Shown here: in pieces, positions 39,646 through 48,469 of the stretch | How positions within the stretch are numbered: position 1 is the stretch's first letter | Layout: every line of letters starts with the position of its first letter | Source of the DNA: an uncultured Roseburia sp. | GTDB taxonomy: Bacteria > Bacillota > Clostridia > Lachnospirales > Lachnospiraceae | Length of the DNA stretch: 50,030 nt | NCBI GenBank assembly: GCA_900539115.1 | Contig: UQAQ01000020.1 | Location: 1-50,030 of the forward strand | Direction of reading: 5' to 3' | Translations under genes and position numbers: made by a program | The notes under the pieces: model-generated | Database searches by the model: none | What the model was told of the DNA's origin: nothing | The model's input: the letters and a program-made list of their open reading frames with translations, nothing else

Positions 39646-42054
39646 CTATTTCACTACGATGTTGATGATACGTCCTGGGACGTAGATTTCTTTGACGATC
39701 TGTTTATCGCCAAGTTTGTCTGCGATGGCTTCTCTGCCGGCGGCAAGTGCAGTATCTTTGTCCGCATCGATGGCAAGTTTTACAGTTGCACGAACTTTAC
39801 CATTAACCTGAACTGCGATCTCCTGCATTTTCTCGATGGTCTTTTCTTCGTCATATTCCGGCCATGCATTTTCATACAAGTATCCTTCAAATCCCATGAT
39901 CTGCCACAATTCTTCTGTGATATGTGGTGCTACCGGATTCAAAAGATGGATCAATGTCTTGAAATCTGCCTTTGTCAGCTTGCCAGCTTTGTAGAAGTCA
40001 TTGATCAATGCCATCATCGCTGCAATGGCTGTATTGTACTTCAGGTTCTCAAAGTCACTGCTGACTTTTTTAATTGTTTGGTGAATCTTTGTCTCAAGTT
40101 CCGGTGAATATTCGTCACCATCAACTACCATATCCTGTAATTTCCATACACGTTCCAGGAAACGACGGCATCCTTTTACGCCATCATCGGACCAGGCTGC
40201 TGCCGCATCAAATGTTCCGATAAACATTTCATACGTACGAAGTGTATCTGCACCATACGCATTTACGATATCATCCGGGTTGATAACATTTCCGCGGGAT
40301 TTACTCATTTTCTCGCCGTTTTCGCCAAGAATCATACCATGAGATGTTCTCTTCTGATATGGTTCTTTCGTAGGCACTACACCCTGATCATACAAGAACT
40401 TGTGCCAGAAACGGGAATACAGAAGGTGAAGGGTTGTATGCTCCATTCCACCATTGTACCAGTCAACCGGAAGCCAGTATTCCATCGCCTCGCGGCTTGC
40501 AAGAGCTTTGTCATTGTGCGGATCGATATAACGAAGGAAATACCAGGAAGATCCTGCCCACTGTGGCATCGTATCCGTCTCACGCTCTGCCTTGCCACCG
40601 CAGCAAGGACAAGTCGTCTCTACCCAGTCGCGGATATTTGCGATTGGAGACTCACCATTGTCGGTCGGCATATAATTGTCAACTTCCGGAAGTTCCAATG
40701 GAAGTTCTTCTTCCGGAATCGGAACATATCCGCATTTTTCACATTTTACAATCGGAATCGGCTCACCCCAGTAACGCTGTCTGGAAAATACCCAGTCACG
40801 CAGTTTGAAGTTTGTCTTTTTCGTACCGACACCTTTTTCTTCCAGCCATTCAATAATGGCTTTCTTTGCTTCTTCTACCGATTTTCCTGTGAGGAATCCG
40901 GAATTTACAAGAGTTCCCGTAGCAACATCTGTGAAGGCTGCTTCTTCTACATTTCCTCCTTCGATTACCTCGATAACCGGAATATTAAATTTCTTTGCGA
41001 ACTCCCAGTCACGGTCGTCATGCGCAGGAACCGCCATGATAGCACCGGTTCCGTAACTCATCAATACATAATCCGATACCCATACCGGAATTTCTTTTCC
41101 ATTTACTGGATTTACTGCGGTCAAGCCCTGAATCTCGACACCTGTCTTTTCTTTCGCAAGCTCGGTTCTTTCAAAATCGGATTTTCTTGCTGCCATCTCA
41201 CGATAAGCAACGATTTCATCCCAGTTTGCGATCTCATCTTTGTATTTGTCAAGATATGGATGTTCCGGAGAAACAACCATATACGTTACACCAAACAGTG
41301 TATCCGGACGTGTTGTATAGATGCGGAGTTTCTCTTCCTTATCTTTGAGCTGGAAATCCACCTCTGCACCATGAGAACGTCCGATCCAGTTTTTCTGGGA
41401 AACTTTAACACGCTCAATATAATCCACGTCGTCCAGATCATCAATCAATTTATCTGCATATTTGGTAATTTTTAACATCCACTGGCTTTTTACTTTGCGG
41501 ACAACTTCACTTCCACATCGCTCGCAGACACCATTTACAACTTCTTCATTGGCAAGTCCGCATTTACAGGAAGTACACCAGTTGATCGGCATTTCAGATT
41601 TATAAGCAAGTCCTGCTTTAAACAATTTCAGGAAAATCCACTGTGTCCATTTGAAATAATTCGGATCGGTCGTATTGATCTCACGATCCCAGTCAAAGGA
41701 ATAACCAAGTGACTGCAGCTGCGCTTTAAAACGTGCTACATTCTGCTTTGTAACTTCTTTTGGATGAATTTTATTTTTAATTGCATAGTTTTCTGTAGGA
41801 AGACCAAATGCATCCCATCCCATCGGATAAAGGACATTGTATCCCTGCATGCGGCGCTTACGCGCTACGATATCAAGCGCTGTATAAGGTCTTGGATGCC
41901 CTACATGCAAGCCCTGTCCGGATGGATATGGAAATTCCACCAGCGCATAAAACTTTGGCTTTGAATAATCGTCAGTAGCGGCAAAAGCCTTTTTCTCTTC
42001 CCAGATTTTCTGCCATTTTTTCTCAATTTCTTTCGGGTTGTAAGATGACTTCAT
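39646..42054 (-). CDS. leuS: leucyl-tRNA synthetase
   Basis: 802 residues, class I synthetase charging tRNA-Leu. H50-V-G-H53 (GQGLHVGHP) is the HIGH motif and GEKMSKSRGN near residue 582 is KMSKS. A Cys4 zinc-type site (CTSCKCGLANEEVVNGVCER) and the CP1 editing domain (TRPDTLFGVTYMVVSPEHP, about 220-400) are present. The C-terminal anticodon and LeuRS-specific end (EIYVPGRIINIVVK) are complete. AGGAGG precedes the ATG. It lies 31 bases after the L,D-transpeptidase gene, so both are probably transcribed from one promoter. No T-box is seen. Confidence 0.98.
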   Translation of the reverse strand: MKSSYNPKEIEKKWQKIWEEKKAFAATDDYSKPKFYALVEFPYPSGQGLHVGHPRPYTALDIVARKRRMQGYNVLYPMGWDAFGLPTENYAIKNKIHPKEVTKQNVARFKAQLQSLGYSFDWDREINTTDPNYFKWTQWIFLKLFKAGLAYKSEMPINWCTSCKCGLANEEVVNGVCERCGSEVVRKVKSQWMLKITKYADKLIDDLDDVDYIERVKVSQKNWIGRSHGAEVDFQLKDKEEKLRIYTTRPDTLFGVTYMVVSPEHPYLDKYKDEIANWDEIVAYREMAARKSDFERTELAKEKTGVEIQGLTAVNPVNGKEIPVWVSDYVLMSYGTGAIMAVPAHDDRDWEFAKKFNIPVIEVIEGGNVEEAAFTDVATGTLVNSGFLTGKSVEEAKKAIIEWLEEKGVGTKKTNFKLRDWVFSRQRYWGEPIPIVKCEKCGYVPIPEEELPLELPEVDNYMPTDNGESPIANIRDWVETTCPCCGGKAERETDTMPQWAGSSWYFLRYIDPHNDKALASREAMEYWLPVDWYNGGMEHTTLHLLYSRFWHKFLYDQGVVPTKEPYQKRTSHGMILGENGEKMSKSRGNVINPDDIVNAYGADTLRTYEMFIGTFDAAAAWSDDGVKGCRRFLERVWKLQDMVVDGDEYSPELETKIHQTIKKVSSDFENLKYNTAIAAMMALINDFYKAGKLTKADFKTLIHLLNPVAPHITEELWQIMGFEGYLYENAWPEYDEEKTIEKMQEIAVQVNGKVRATVKLAIDADKDTALAAGREAIADKLGDKQIVKEIYVPGRIINIVVK

Positions 42055-42085
42055 GTCAATTCCTCCTAAATTTAACTTTACATTT

Positions 42086-42949
42086 TTACTTCTTTTTTAA
42101 CACCTTATGGATAACTCTTACAGACGTTTTTCGTCCGATCTCATCCGTCAGTTTATATGTAATCCGGTAATCTCCGGGTTTCTTTGTATTTACTCTGCGA
42201 ACTTCTTCATATTCATATGTCTCATCTTTTCGGTATTCTATAAACGTTTTCACCCGCCGTGTCGCATCGTATCCTGTCGTATTTCGTGCACGGATGCCTT
42301 CCATAATTTTATATTTTCGCTCTCCATATGCGATACGTCTTTTCTTTGCGCCGCGGATCATAGGTTTCTTCCTATTATATGGGTTTCTCTTGCTCCAAAT
42401 ATCGGTCGGATCGTATCCGGAATATCCAGGTACCTTGATTGCCCGCGGTTTGCCGAGCGGCCCCGGATTTTTCGCATTGTAAATAACTACTTTTGTGCCA
42501 ACCGGGCAATTGTCATAAATCCACTTAGCATCTTTTACGGTCAAACGAACGCATCCATGCGATGCCATCGTTCCGAGCCGATTGTAACTGCTATTGGACA
42601 ATGTTCCCGGATTCTGTTTGTGATACCAGACCGAATGAAACAAAATACCCTTATAAATACGGCTGCAATATTGTCCATAACAAGGTCCTTTGAGCACATG
42701 CCAGCGCATCCGCTGCTGAATCCGAAAGGTTCCCGTCGGCGTTATACGGCCGGTAGAACACGGAAATGCCTTGATGGCCTTTCTTTTTTTATAAACGGTG
42801 ACGGTATTTTGCAATTTATTGATTTTAATAACGTAAGAATCCGTTTTCTTTTTCGCCGTTTTCTTTGCCTGCGCCGCTCCCGGTATCAGCAGTGCCAGAA
42901 AAAGCATTAAAAACCCAATTCTCACTAAACTTCTCGCCCTGTTTTTCAT
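42086..42949 (-). CDS. exported L,D-transpeptidase (YkuD), short form
   Basis: 287 residues from the ATG at 42949 with GGAGG eight bases upstream. Signal peptide (RIGFLMLFLALLIPGAAQA). The YkuD catalytic domain (about 38-155) holds H105, and S130-H131-G132-C133 within ASHGCVRLT, with the catalytic cysteine. Such enzymes make 3-3 cross-links or anchor proteins to peptidoglycan. After it comes KNPGPLGKP followed by YDPTDIW, a tail also found in the large L,D-transpeptidase at 45-47 kb. The C-terminal ~80 residues look like an Ig-type beta domain. It precedes leuS. Confidence 0.93.
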   Translation of the reverse strand: MKNRARSLVRIGFLMLFLALLIPGAAQAKKTAKKKTDSYVIKINKLQNTVTVYKKRKAIKAFPCSTGRITPTGTFRIQQRMRWHVLKGPCYGQYCSRIYKGILFHSVWYHKQNPGTLSNSSYNRLGTMASHGCVRLTVKDAKWIYDNCPVGTKVVIYNAKNPGPLGKPRAIKVPGYSGYDPTDIWSKRNPYNRKKPMIRGAKKRRIAYGERKYKIMEGIRARNTTGYDATRRVKTFIEYRKDETYEYEEVRRVNTKKPGDYRITYKLTDEIGRKTSVRVIHKVLKKK

Positions 42950-42994
42950 ACTTTCCTCCAATACAACTCTCCACCCTGACATCACGTATCTTTT

Positions 42995-43023
42995 ATTATA
43001 TCAATTTCCTGCACTTTCGTCAA
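42995..43023 (-). promoter_or_regulatory. SigA promoter of the L,D-transpeptidase-leuS operon
   Basis: On the minus strand TTGACG (43018-43023) and TATAAT (42995-43000) are separated by 17 bases, 45 bases before the transpeptidase start. Confidence 0.8.
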
Positions 43024-43044
43024 TACGCGCCGTCCTCTCTTCTG

Positions 43045-43863
43045 TCAAAAATTCACATGATCCGGATCGCCGTGCATTTCATCGCGGTTCAATCCGTCAA
43101 TTGCTGCAATTTCTTCTTCCGTCAGCGCAAAATCAAACACCTGCGCATTCTGTATGATTCGCTCTTCTTTTGTTGATTTTGGAATTGTAATGATGCCATT
43201 TTGCACATCATAACGTAAAATCACCTGTGCCACACTTTTTCCATGACGCTTTGCAATTTGCAAAAGAACCGGATCTTCAAAGCAGGCACCGCGCCCCAGT
43301 GGGCTCCATGCCTCCGGCACAATATCGTGTTTCCGGCAATACTGCCGCAGACTCTGACGTGTCAAATACGGATTACACTCAAACTGATTCACCGCCGGCG
43401 CAATGTTGGCTTTCACACTGAGTTTTTCCAGATGATGCTCCAAAAAATTACTGACTCCAATTGCTTTTACAAGTCCTTCTTCATATAGTCTTTCCAGTAT
43501 TTTCCATGTCTCGTGAATTTTTTCAGGCACAGGCCAATGAATCAGATAAAGATCCACATATTCCAGCCCCAATTCTTTTAAACTCGCCTCAAATGCTTCC
43601 CTCTGTCTTCCTTCCCGTTGCTTATCATTCCACAATTTTGTCGTAATAAACAATTCTTCTCTCGGTACTCCACACGTCCGAACAGCTTCTCCTACTTCTT
43701 TTTCATTAAAATAAAACGCCGCTGTGTCGATCAGACGATATCCGTTTTTTATCGCTGCCTGCACCGACGGAACCGTATCCCCTTCGGACTTATACACGCC
43801 AAGTCCAAAAATCGGCATCTCTACGCCATTGTTCAATGTCACTCTCGATTGTAATGTCTGCAC
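43045..43863 (-). CDS. aldo/keto reductase
   Basis: 272 residues from a GTG at 43863 with AAAGGCGG eight bases upstream, giving the common start VQTLQSRVTLNNGVEMP; ATGs at 43887, 43914 and 43962 remain possible. The (beta/alpha)8 barrel shows the tetrad: D46 (LIDTAAF), Y51 (FYFNEKEVG), K76 (TTKLWND) and the His of YLIHWPVP, plus IPKSTKEERIIQN for NADPH. The family reduces carbonyls such as methylglyoxal or glyoxal. The substrate is not evident. It is divergent from the DedA gene. Confidence 0.9.
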   Translation of the reverse strand: MQTLQSRVTLNNGVEMPIFGLGVYKSEGDTVPSVQAAIKNGYRLIDTAAFYFNEKEVGEAVRTCGVPREELFITTKLWNDKQREGRQREAFEASLKELGLEYVDLYLIHWPVPEKIHETWKILERLYEEGLVKAIGVSNFLEHHLEKLSVKANIAPAVNQFECNPYLTRQSLRQYCRKHDIVPEAWSPLGRGACFEDPVLLQIAKRHGKSVAQVILRYDVQNGIITIPKSTKEERIIQNAQVFDFALTEEEIAAIDGLNRDEMHGDPDHVNF

Positions 43864-43995
43864 TCTTTCCGCCGCCTTTCTTTCCATTGCTCTCGCGCTT
43901 TCAGTATACTCCATCTTTTCTTTTTGCGCAAATAAAAAGTCTATTAACTGCGTTTCCCCCATATAATGAATCAATACCCTTACTAAGGTGATTTT

Positions 43996-44580
43996 ATGGA
44001 TCAGATTCTTCTTTGGATACAAAACTACGGAACACCGGCTATTATTGTACTCATTGCGCTGGAATACGCCTGTTTTCCTATTTCCAGCGAGCTTGTCCTG
44101 CCCTTTGCCGGAGCCTTCGGTGCCGGTCATGGTACGCCGCTGTTTCTTCTTATTATATATAGCAGCATCGCCGGACTTATCGGAACTACCTTTACCTATC
44201 TGATCGGACGCTTCGGCGGCTCCCCACTTCTCGACCGATTGATGCGGCGGTTTCCTTCGACCGAAAAGCCCATCCTTTCCTCCTACCGTACTTTTGGCGA
44301 CCACGGGAAAATCGCAGTCTGCCTCGCCCGCGTAATTCCACTTTGCCGCACATACATCGCTTTTGTCGCCGGTTCTTCCAAACAGTCTTTTCCTACTTAT
44401 GCCATCTTTTCCGCAATCGGAATTACACTTTGGAATAGTGTCCTCATCACCCTGGGGTATTATGGATACCAATACCGCGACACCTTTTTCGATTATTTCA
44501 ATCAATACAAAACCATTATCCTCGTCGTGGGTGTAGGACTGCTTGTACTGTTGCTTTTTCCGAAACGGGAACGGGAGTAG
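43996..44580 (+). CDS. DedA-family membrane protein
   Basis: 194 residues with an integral DedA/SNARE-associated domain. Re-entrant motifs are visible: EYACFPISSELVLPFAGAFG and VCLARVIPLCRTYIAFVAGS, followed by two C-terminal helices. DedA proteins are undecaprenyl-phosphate or phosphatidylethanolamine flippases. The AAGGTGA site sits five bases before ATG. It is divergent from the aldo/keto reductase gene and terminated by the stem at 44673. Confidence 0.9.
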   Translation: MDQILLWIQNYGTPAIIVLIALEYACFPISSELVLPFAGAFGAGHGTPLFLLIIYSSIAGLIGTTFTYLIGRFGGSPLLDRLMRRFPSTEKPILSSYRTFGDHGKIAVCLARVIPLCRTYIAFVAGSSKQSFPTYAIFSAIGITLWNSVLITLGYYGYQYRDTFFDYFNQYKTIILVVGVGLLVLLLFPKRERE

Positions 44581-44672
44581 ACTGCGTTTATTTTTCCAAA
44601 ATATCGCATATTTCTTTTAGATTTTCCACAAGCGGAATGGGATTTCTTTTTCAAGACAACTTGTTTACAAAA

Positions 44673-44700
44673 AAACCGAGTAACCTAAGTTACTCGGTTT
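44673..44700 (-). terminator. terminator of the tRNA operon
   Basis: Perfect 12-bp arms AAACCGAGTAAC and GTTACTCGGTTT around a four-base loop; on the minus strand it is followed by TTTT. It also faces the end of the DedA gene and could serve both. Confidence 0.88.
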
Positions 44701-44705
44701 ATTCA

Positions 44706-44776
44706 AGGCGACAACCAGATTTGAACTGGTGATCAGGGTGTTGCAGACCCATGCCTTACCACTTGGCTATGTCGCC
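44706..44776 (-). tRNA. tRNA-Cys (GCA)
   Basis: Read on the minus strand: 7-bp acceptor GGCGACA...TGTCGCC, D-loop AGCCAAGTGGTAAGGC, anticodon stem with GCA (CTGCAAC), T-arm GTTCAAATC. No CCA is encoded. It follows tRNA-Glu in the same operon. Confidence 0.95.
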
Positions 44777-44865
44777 ATATATAATATATTATATCATTAC
44801 TGTCACATTTATGCAACATTTTTTCGATATAATGCTCCATGTAGTAAGAATACTTACCACAATAA

Positions 44866-44937
44866 TGACTCCTACGGGAATCGAACCCGTGTTACCGCCG
44901 TGAAAGGGCGATGTCTTAACCGCTTGACCAAGGAGCC
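44866..44937 (-). tRNA. tRNA-Glu (TTC)
   Basis: Read on the minus strand: acceptor GGCTCCT pairs AGGAGTC with one G-T, D-loop GTCAAGCGGTTAAGAC, anticodon TTC in CTTTCAC, T-arm GGTTCGATTCC, and discriminator A. It is transcribed before tRNA-Cys. Confidence 0.95.
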
Positions 44938-44974
44938 AGATTCGGTCTCGCGCTTCTGCGAACCGACATCAAAT

Positions 44975-45003
44975 ATACTACCATACTTTTCTTTACAATG
45001 CAA
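44975..45003 (-). promoter_or_regulatory. possible promoter of the tRNA operon
   Basis: On the minus strand TTGCAT (44998-45003) and TAGTAT (44975-44980) are 17 bases apart, 38 bases before tRNA-Glu. Confidence 0.45.
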
Positions 45004-45051
45004 GTATTTTTTTGAAATAATTTTTATATTTTTTCAAGTTCTGCATTTTCA

Positions 45052-45080
45052 TTGACAAAACAAGAAAAACATGGGAAAAT
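45052..45080 (+). promoter_or_regulatory. possible promoter of the large L,D-transpeptidase gene
   Basis: A consensus TTGACA (45052-45057) is followed 17 bases later by GAAAAT, a weak -10. It implies a ~50-base leader before the ATG at 45139. Confidence 0.4.
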
Positions 45081-45138
45081 AGGAAAGCGGATGACTTATA
45101 CAAATCCGCAAAACAAAACATTTATATGGAGGTTGAAA

Positions 45139-47214
45139 ATGAAAACAAAAGCAAATGTATGCAAGCACATTTTTACAATATGTGCCTTGTTCTTTTGTAT
45201 GTTTGTGCTTTCTCCCGCAGTTGTACAGGCTGCCGAAGCCACATCAACGATTTCCGTTGACCGTGCGGCCGGAAAAAGCACTTACACCTTAAAAGGACTT
45301 GAGCCGGACAAAACTTCATCGTTCTCCCTGATCGTGGAACGAAAGAGCGACAGCAAAGAAGTTCTGAAAAAAGAGATTTCTCTGACACAGACAAATTGTG
45401 TCAACGGAACATACACCGGAGAGATCTCACTGGAAGCATTGAACAATGAATATTCCGTTTTTACCGCAAAGGCAAAAATCGGAGATCAGACAGTTGCTCT
45501 CGGGGAACTGGATTATTCCATTCATGACACGCATTTTGCCGTTAAAATAGACGGAACATCGAGTGCCCTTTCCCGCACCGTGACCATCAGCAATACCGAT
45601 GCGGCAGATTCGGTTTTGATCCCGGGCGCAAACAAATCCATCTATGTAGCTGCATGGCCGGAAGGAAGCGACGAATCGGCGGCTTCTGTCATTTTGGCCA
45701 AAACAGCTTATACCGAAGGCGGCATGACAGCGACAGCATCCCTTGCAGCTACGGCAAATACATATGGAAACTGGAATGCAAAACTTGTTTTCGAAGCAGC
45801 CAACGGCACAACGACGACATTGGCAAAGACGACTTACAGCGTCGAGCCAACCTGGACTTCTTTCGAAGTGACAAAAACTGCTGCCCTTGAGAAAAAACAG
45901 AAATTCGGCATTACCCTTACGGGCCTTAAAAATGTATATGGCGTAAGCAAGGTAAAATACCGCGTTTACGACAGTCAGGGAAAGAAAGTGGCTGTTGTTA
46001 CCGCCACATCGAAAAAATCCGGAAAAGTTTATTATGCCGAAGTTTCACTGAAAAAACTGAAATACAAATTTGACAATTATACGATCAAAGCAACGATCAC
46101 GGATGTAAAAGGAAAAGCTGTCCTTCTCAATGCACCGGCTGTTGCTGACATTATGGTGCAGAACGGTACCCTTTCCGTCACCAAAAAGAGCAATGCTAAA
46201 TGTACGTATTCCTTGAAAAATGTATACGTTCCGGGAAATATCAAAAAACTGCAATTTGTCCTTTATAAAATGAATGGTTCCAAAGCCAAAAAGCAGGGTG
46301 TTTACGAAATGAAGCCAAAAGCAGGCAAGAAAAATATTTCCATTAAGGTTGCAAACGAAGATAAAGGAAAATTCAAATTGGTCGTTTACGCATACACCGC
46401 CTGGGGTAAAAAAGTATATCTGAACGAAGAAACCTATCGTCTTCGCAAAAAAGACCTTGGCAAAAACGGCTGGTTCTACGAAAAGTATAACGGCAAAAAA
46501 TACAAGTTCTACTATGTAAATAACGTAAAACAAACGGACTTGACAAAAATCCTGAAATTGGAAAAGAGCAGCTCAAGCAATACAAACAAATTTTATATTG
46601 AGATTAACCGCGCAGCCAGCGCCGTAACGATCTATTATTACAATGACAAAACCGGCAAATACGACATTCCGGTTAAGACATGTTCGGTTTCCGTCGGAGC
46701 AGATACTTGGACAAATGCCGGAACAGGCGGACTGCATGAGCATTCTTCCTACACCCCACTGGGAACTTACACCATCTGTACCAACGGACAGTCCGTAAAA
46801 TACACATTGAAGCCGATGCACGAGCCTGACGGAAGTACGGTTTACGCTCGCTGGGCTACCCATTTTGTAGGAAATGTATATTTCCATTCAATCGCAGTCG
46901 GCACGCAGTCACACTATGCACTCCCTGCAAGCACTTACAACCGCCTGGGTTCCCCGGCTTCCGCAGGATGTATCCGAATGACCGTTGCCGATGCTAAATG
47001 GATTTACGATTACACATCCACAGGAAATACCGTCAAAGTAAACAAGGGTAATTCCAAGAAACCGGGTCCTCTCGGAAAAGCACCGACGATCACATCCAAT
47101 GTAAACTATGACCCTACCGACCCTGCCGTACCGGATTCCCGCAAAAAAGCAGATTATAAAGCAAAGAGAATCAGCGGCTACATGACGAAAAAAGGTGTCA
47201 AAGTAGGTTACTAA
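45139..47214 (+). CDS. large exported L,D-transpeptidase with beta-repeat N-terminus
   Basis: 691 residues from the ATG at 45139 (GGAGG eight bases upstream). Signal peptide (KHIFTICALFFCMFVLSPAV, cleavage near VQA-AE). About 30-470 holds four or five beta-sandwich repeats of ~95 residues; the AAWPEGSDESAASVI segment resembles GBS-Bsp-like repeats. The C-terminal YkuD domain (about 495-640) has VYFHSIAVG with His and ASAGCIRMT with the catalytic Cys, where Ala replaces the His before Gly. The post-domain tail KKPGPLGKAPTIT, then YDPTDPAVP, matches that of the shorter paralogue. It likely modifies or anchors to peptidoglycan from the cell surface. Confidence 0.9.
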   Translation: MKTKANVCKHIFTICALFFCMFVLSPAVVQAAEATSTISVDRAAGKSTYTLKGLEPDKTSSFSLIVERKSDSKEVLKKEISLTQTNCVNGTYTGEISLEALNNEYSVFTAKAKIGDQTVALGELDYSIHDTHFAVKIDGTSSALSRTVTISNTDAADSVLIPGANKSIYVAAWPEGSDESAASVILAKTAYTEGGMTATASLAATANTYGNWNAKLVFEAANGTTTTLAKTTYSVEPTWTSFEVTKTAALEKKQKFGITLTGLKNVYGVSKVKYRVYDSQGKKVAVVTATSKKSGKVYYAEVSLKKLKYKFDNYTIKATITDVKGKAVLLNAPAVADIMVQNGTLSVTKKSNAKCTYSLKNVYVPGNIKKLQFVLYKMNGSKAKKQGVYEMKPKAGKKNISIKVANEDKGKFKLVVYAYTAWGKKVYLNEETYRLRKKDLGKNGWFYEKYNGKKYKFYYVNNVKQTDLTKILKLEKSSSSNTNKFYIEINRAASAVTIYYYNDKTGKYDIPVKTCSVSVGADTWTNAGTGGLHEHSSYTPLGTYTICTNGQSVKYTLKPMHEPDGSTVYARWATHFVGNVYFHSIAVGTQSHYALPASTYNRLGSPASAGCIRMTVADAKWIYDYTSTGNTVKVNKGNSKKPGPLGKAPTITSNVNYDPTDPAVPDSRKKADYKAKRISGYMTKKGVKVGY

Positions 47215-47226
47215 TCCGAAATTAAA

Positions 47227-47268
47227 AGAAGCAAGGTAAACTCCTCCGAGTTGCTTGCTTCTTTTTTT
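47227..47268. terminator. bidirectional terminator between convergent genes
   Basis: Arms AGAAGCAAG and CTTGCTTCT with an 18-base loop; seven T residues follow on the plus strand and TTTTAATTT on the minus strand. Confidence 0.88.
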
Positions 47269-47276
47269 ATGTCATA

Positions 47277-47873
47277 TTATCGAAATTCTACCACGTCTTT
47301 CCAGTCCTTCCGCGGCCTTGCTGCCGGACTTTCCGCCGCATAGCCAAGCGATACCGCCCCGGCCAGCTGATCTTCCGTCTTCAGATATTCCACGATTTCC
47401 GTATAAGCAAAACAAGTATTTCCAATCCATAACGATCCCAATCCCAGTTCTGTCGCACGCAGCAGCATATTTTGAATCGACGCCCCGATTGACAGTGAAC
47501 CGCAGATCTCAGACAACCGCTTGTCCGTCTTGATCTCCTCAAACGGCGATTTGGCATTGGTATTTAACACAACGATAAGAACCGGCGCCTGCCGCATGAT
47601 ACGCAATGTATGAAACGCACTCGGAAGTCCGTGACGCGACTCCGGCAATAAGGCTTCTCCGTGTTTTTCGCGGTTCAGTCCCTTTTCCATCTCGTCTAAT
47701 AATTTTCCCTTTTCTTCGCCCTGGTATACAAGATATTTCCACGGCTGTCTGTTTTTCCCTGATGGAGCAAGGAGCGCTGCCCGCAGCACCTCTTCAATCT
47801 TCTCTCTTTCCACCTCTTGCTCGGTATATTTACGTATACTTCTTCTCTGTTCGATGCCTTCTGTTACTGTCAT
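47277..47873 (-). CDS. nitroreductase-family flavoprotein
   Basis: 198 residues. The N-terminal EGIEQRRSIRKYTEQEVERE binds the FMN phosphate; APSGKNRQPWKYLVY is the substrate-side loop and GASIQNMLLRATELGLGSLW the conserved second FMN segment. The C-terminal SLGYAAESPAARPRKDWKDV closes the domain. These enzymes are small dimeric FMN oxidoreductases using NAD(P)H. The physiological substrate is not evident. GAGAGG precedes the ATG. It is the last gene of the RCC1-like/histidine phosphatase unit, 31 bases after the phosphatase. Confidence 0.92.
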   Translation of the reverse strand: MTVTEGIEQRRSIRKYTEQEVEREKIEEVLRAALLAPSGKNRQPWKYLVYQGEEKGKLLDEMEKGLNREKHGEALLPESRHGLPSAFHTLRIMRQAPVLIVVLNTNAKSPFEEIKTDKRLSEICGSLSIGASIQNMLLRATELGLGSLWIGNTCFAYTEIVEYLKTEDQLAGAVSLGYAAESPAARPRKDWKDVVEFR

Positions 47874-47904
47874 AACTGCCTCTCTTTCTTCCTGTATTTT
47901 CTTC

Positions 47905-48453
47905 TTATAACAATCGTCTTAATTCACAATTTTTTCCAAGGTCATTCCAGAAATCCTTCAATGGTGTCTTTCGAATCCGTCCGATAATACTTGCATTCAT
48001 CGCGCCGTGGCCTACGATCAGCACATTTTTTTCTTCCTTCATCAAGGGCTCGATCACTTCTTCCAGAAATTCACCTGTCCTTGCAAACAACTCTTGCAGA
48101 CTTTCGCCGTCTTTCACCGGTTCATAATGTTCCGGATCATTAAACAGCTCATTGATCGGGCAGTCCGGGATCTGAAAACTATTTTCAATTCCTTCGTACA
48201 CACCGAAACTCATCTCAATCAACCGCGGATCCGCTATAATCGGCGTGTGCGTTCCCTTCAAAAAAATCTCCGCTGTCTCTTTTGCACGTACAAGCGGCGA
48301 GCAGTAACAGACATCAAATACAGGTCCATCGTACTCTTCTCTGGCTTTCTCCGCCATCTGTCTGCCTTCCTCATTGAGCGGAATATCCGTATGTCCCTGC
48401 AATTTGTGCTTTGCATTCCAATCCGTCTTCCCATGACGCATAATGTATAGCAT
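47905..48453 (-). CDS. histidine phosphatase (phosphoglycerate mutase-like)
   Basis: 182 residues from the ATG at 48453 (AAAGGAGA upstream). The motif MRHGKTDWN holds the phospho-acceptor H7; later CSPLVRAKETAEIF and VGHGAMN supply the second Arg and His. The family includes phosphatases of the CobC/GpmB group; 182 residues is typical of single-domain members. The substrate is not evident. It lies 16 bases after the RCC1-like gene and is probably in the same transcript. Confidence 0.9.
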   Translation of the reverse strand: MLYIMRHGKTDWNAKHKLQGHTDIPLNEEGRQMAEKAREEYDGPVFDVCYCSPLVRAKETAEIFLKGTHTPIIADPRLIEMSFGVYEGIENSFQIPDCPINELFNDPEHYEPVKDGESLQELFARTGEFLEEVIEPLMKEEKNVLIVGHGAMNASIIGRIRKTPLKDFWNDLGKNCELRRLL

Positions 48454-48469
48454 ATTCGTTCTCCTTTGT

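Noticed and set aside
43864..44505. Long N-terminal extension of the aldo/keto reductase frame
   Set aside because: It runs antisense through the DedA gene, has no ribosome site, and aldo/keto reductases normally begin just before the TLNNGVEMP motif.
45052..45138. 29-residue N-terminal extension of the large L,D-transpeptidase
   Set aside because: It would start at a TTG within the putative -35 box and delay the signal peptide; GGAGG precedes the ATG at 45139.
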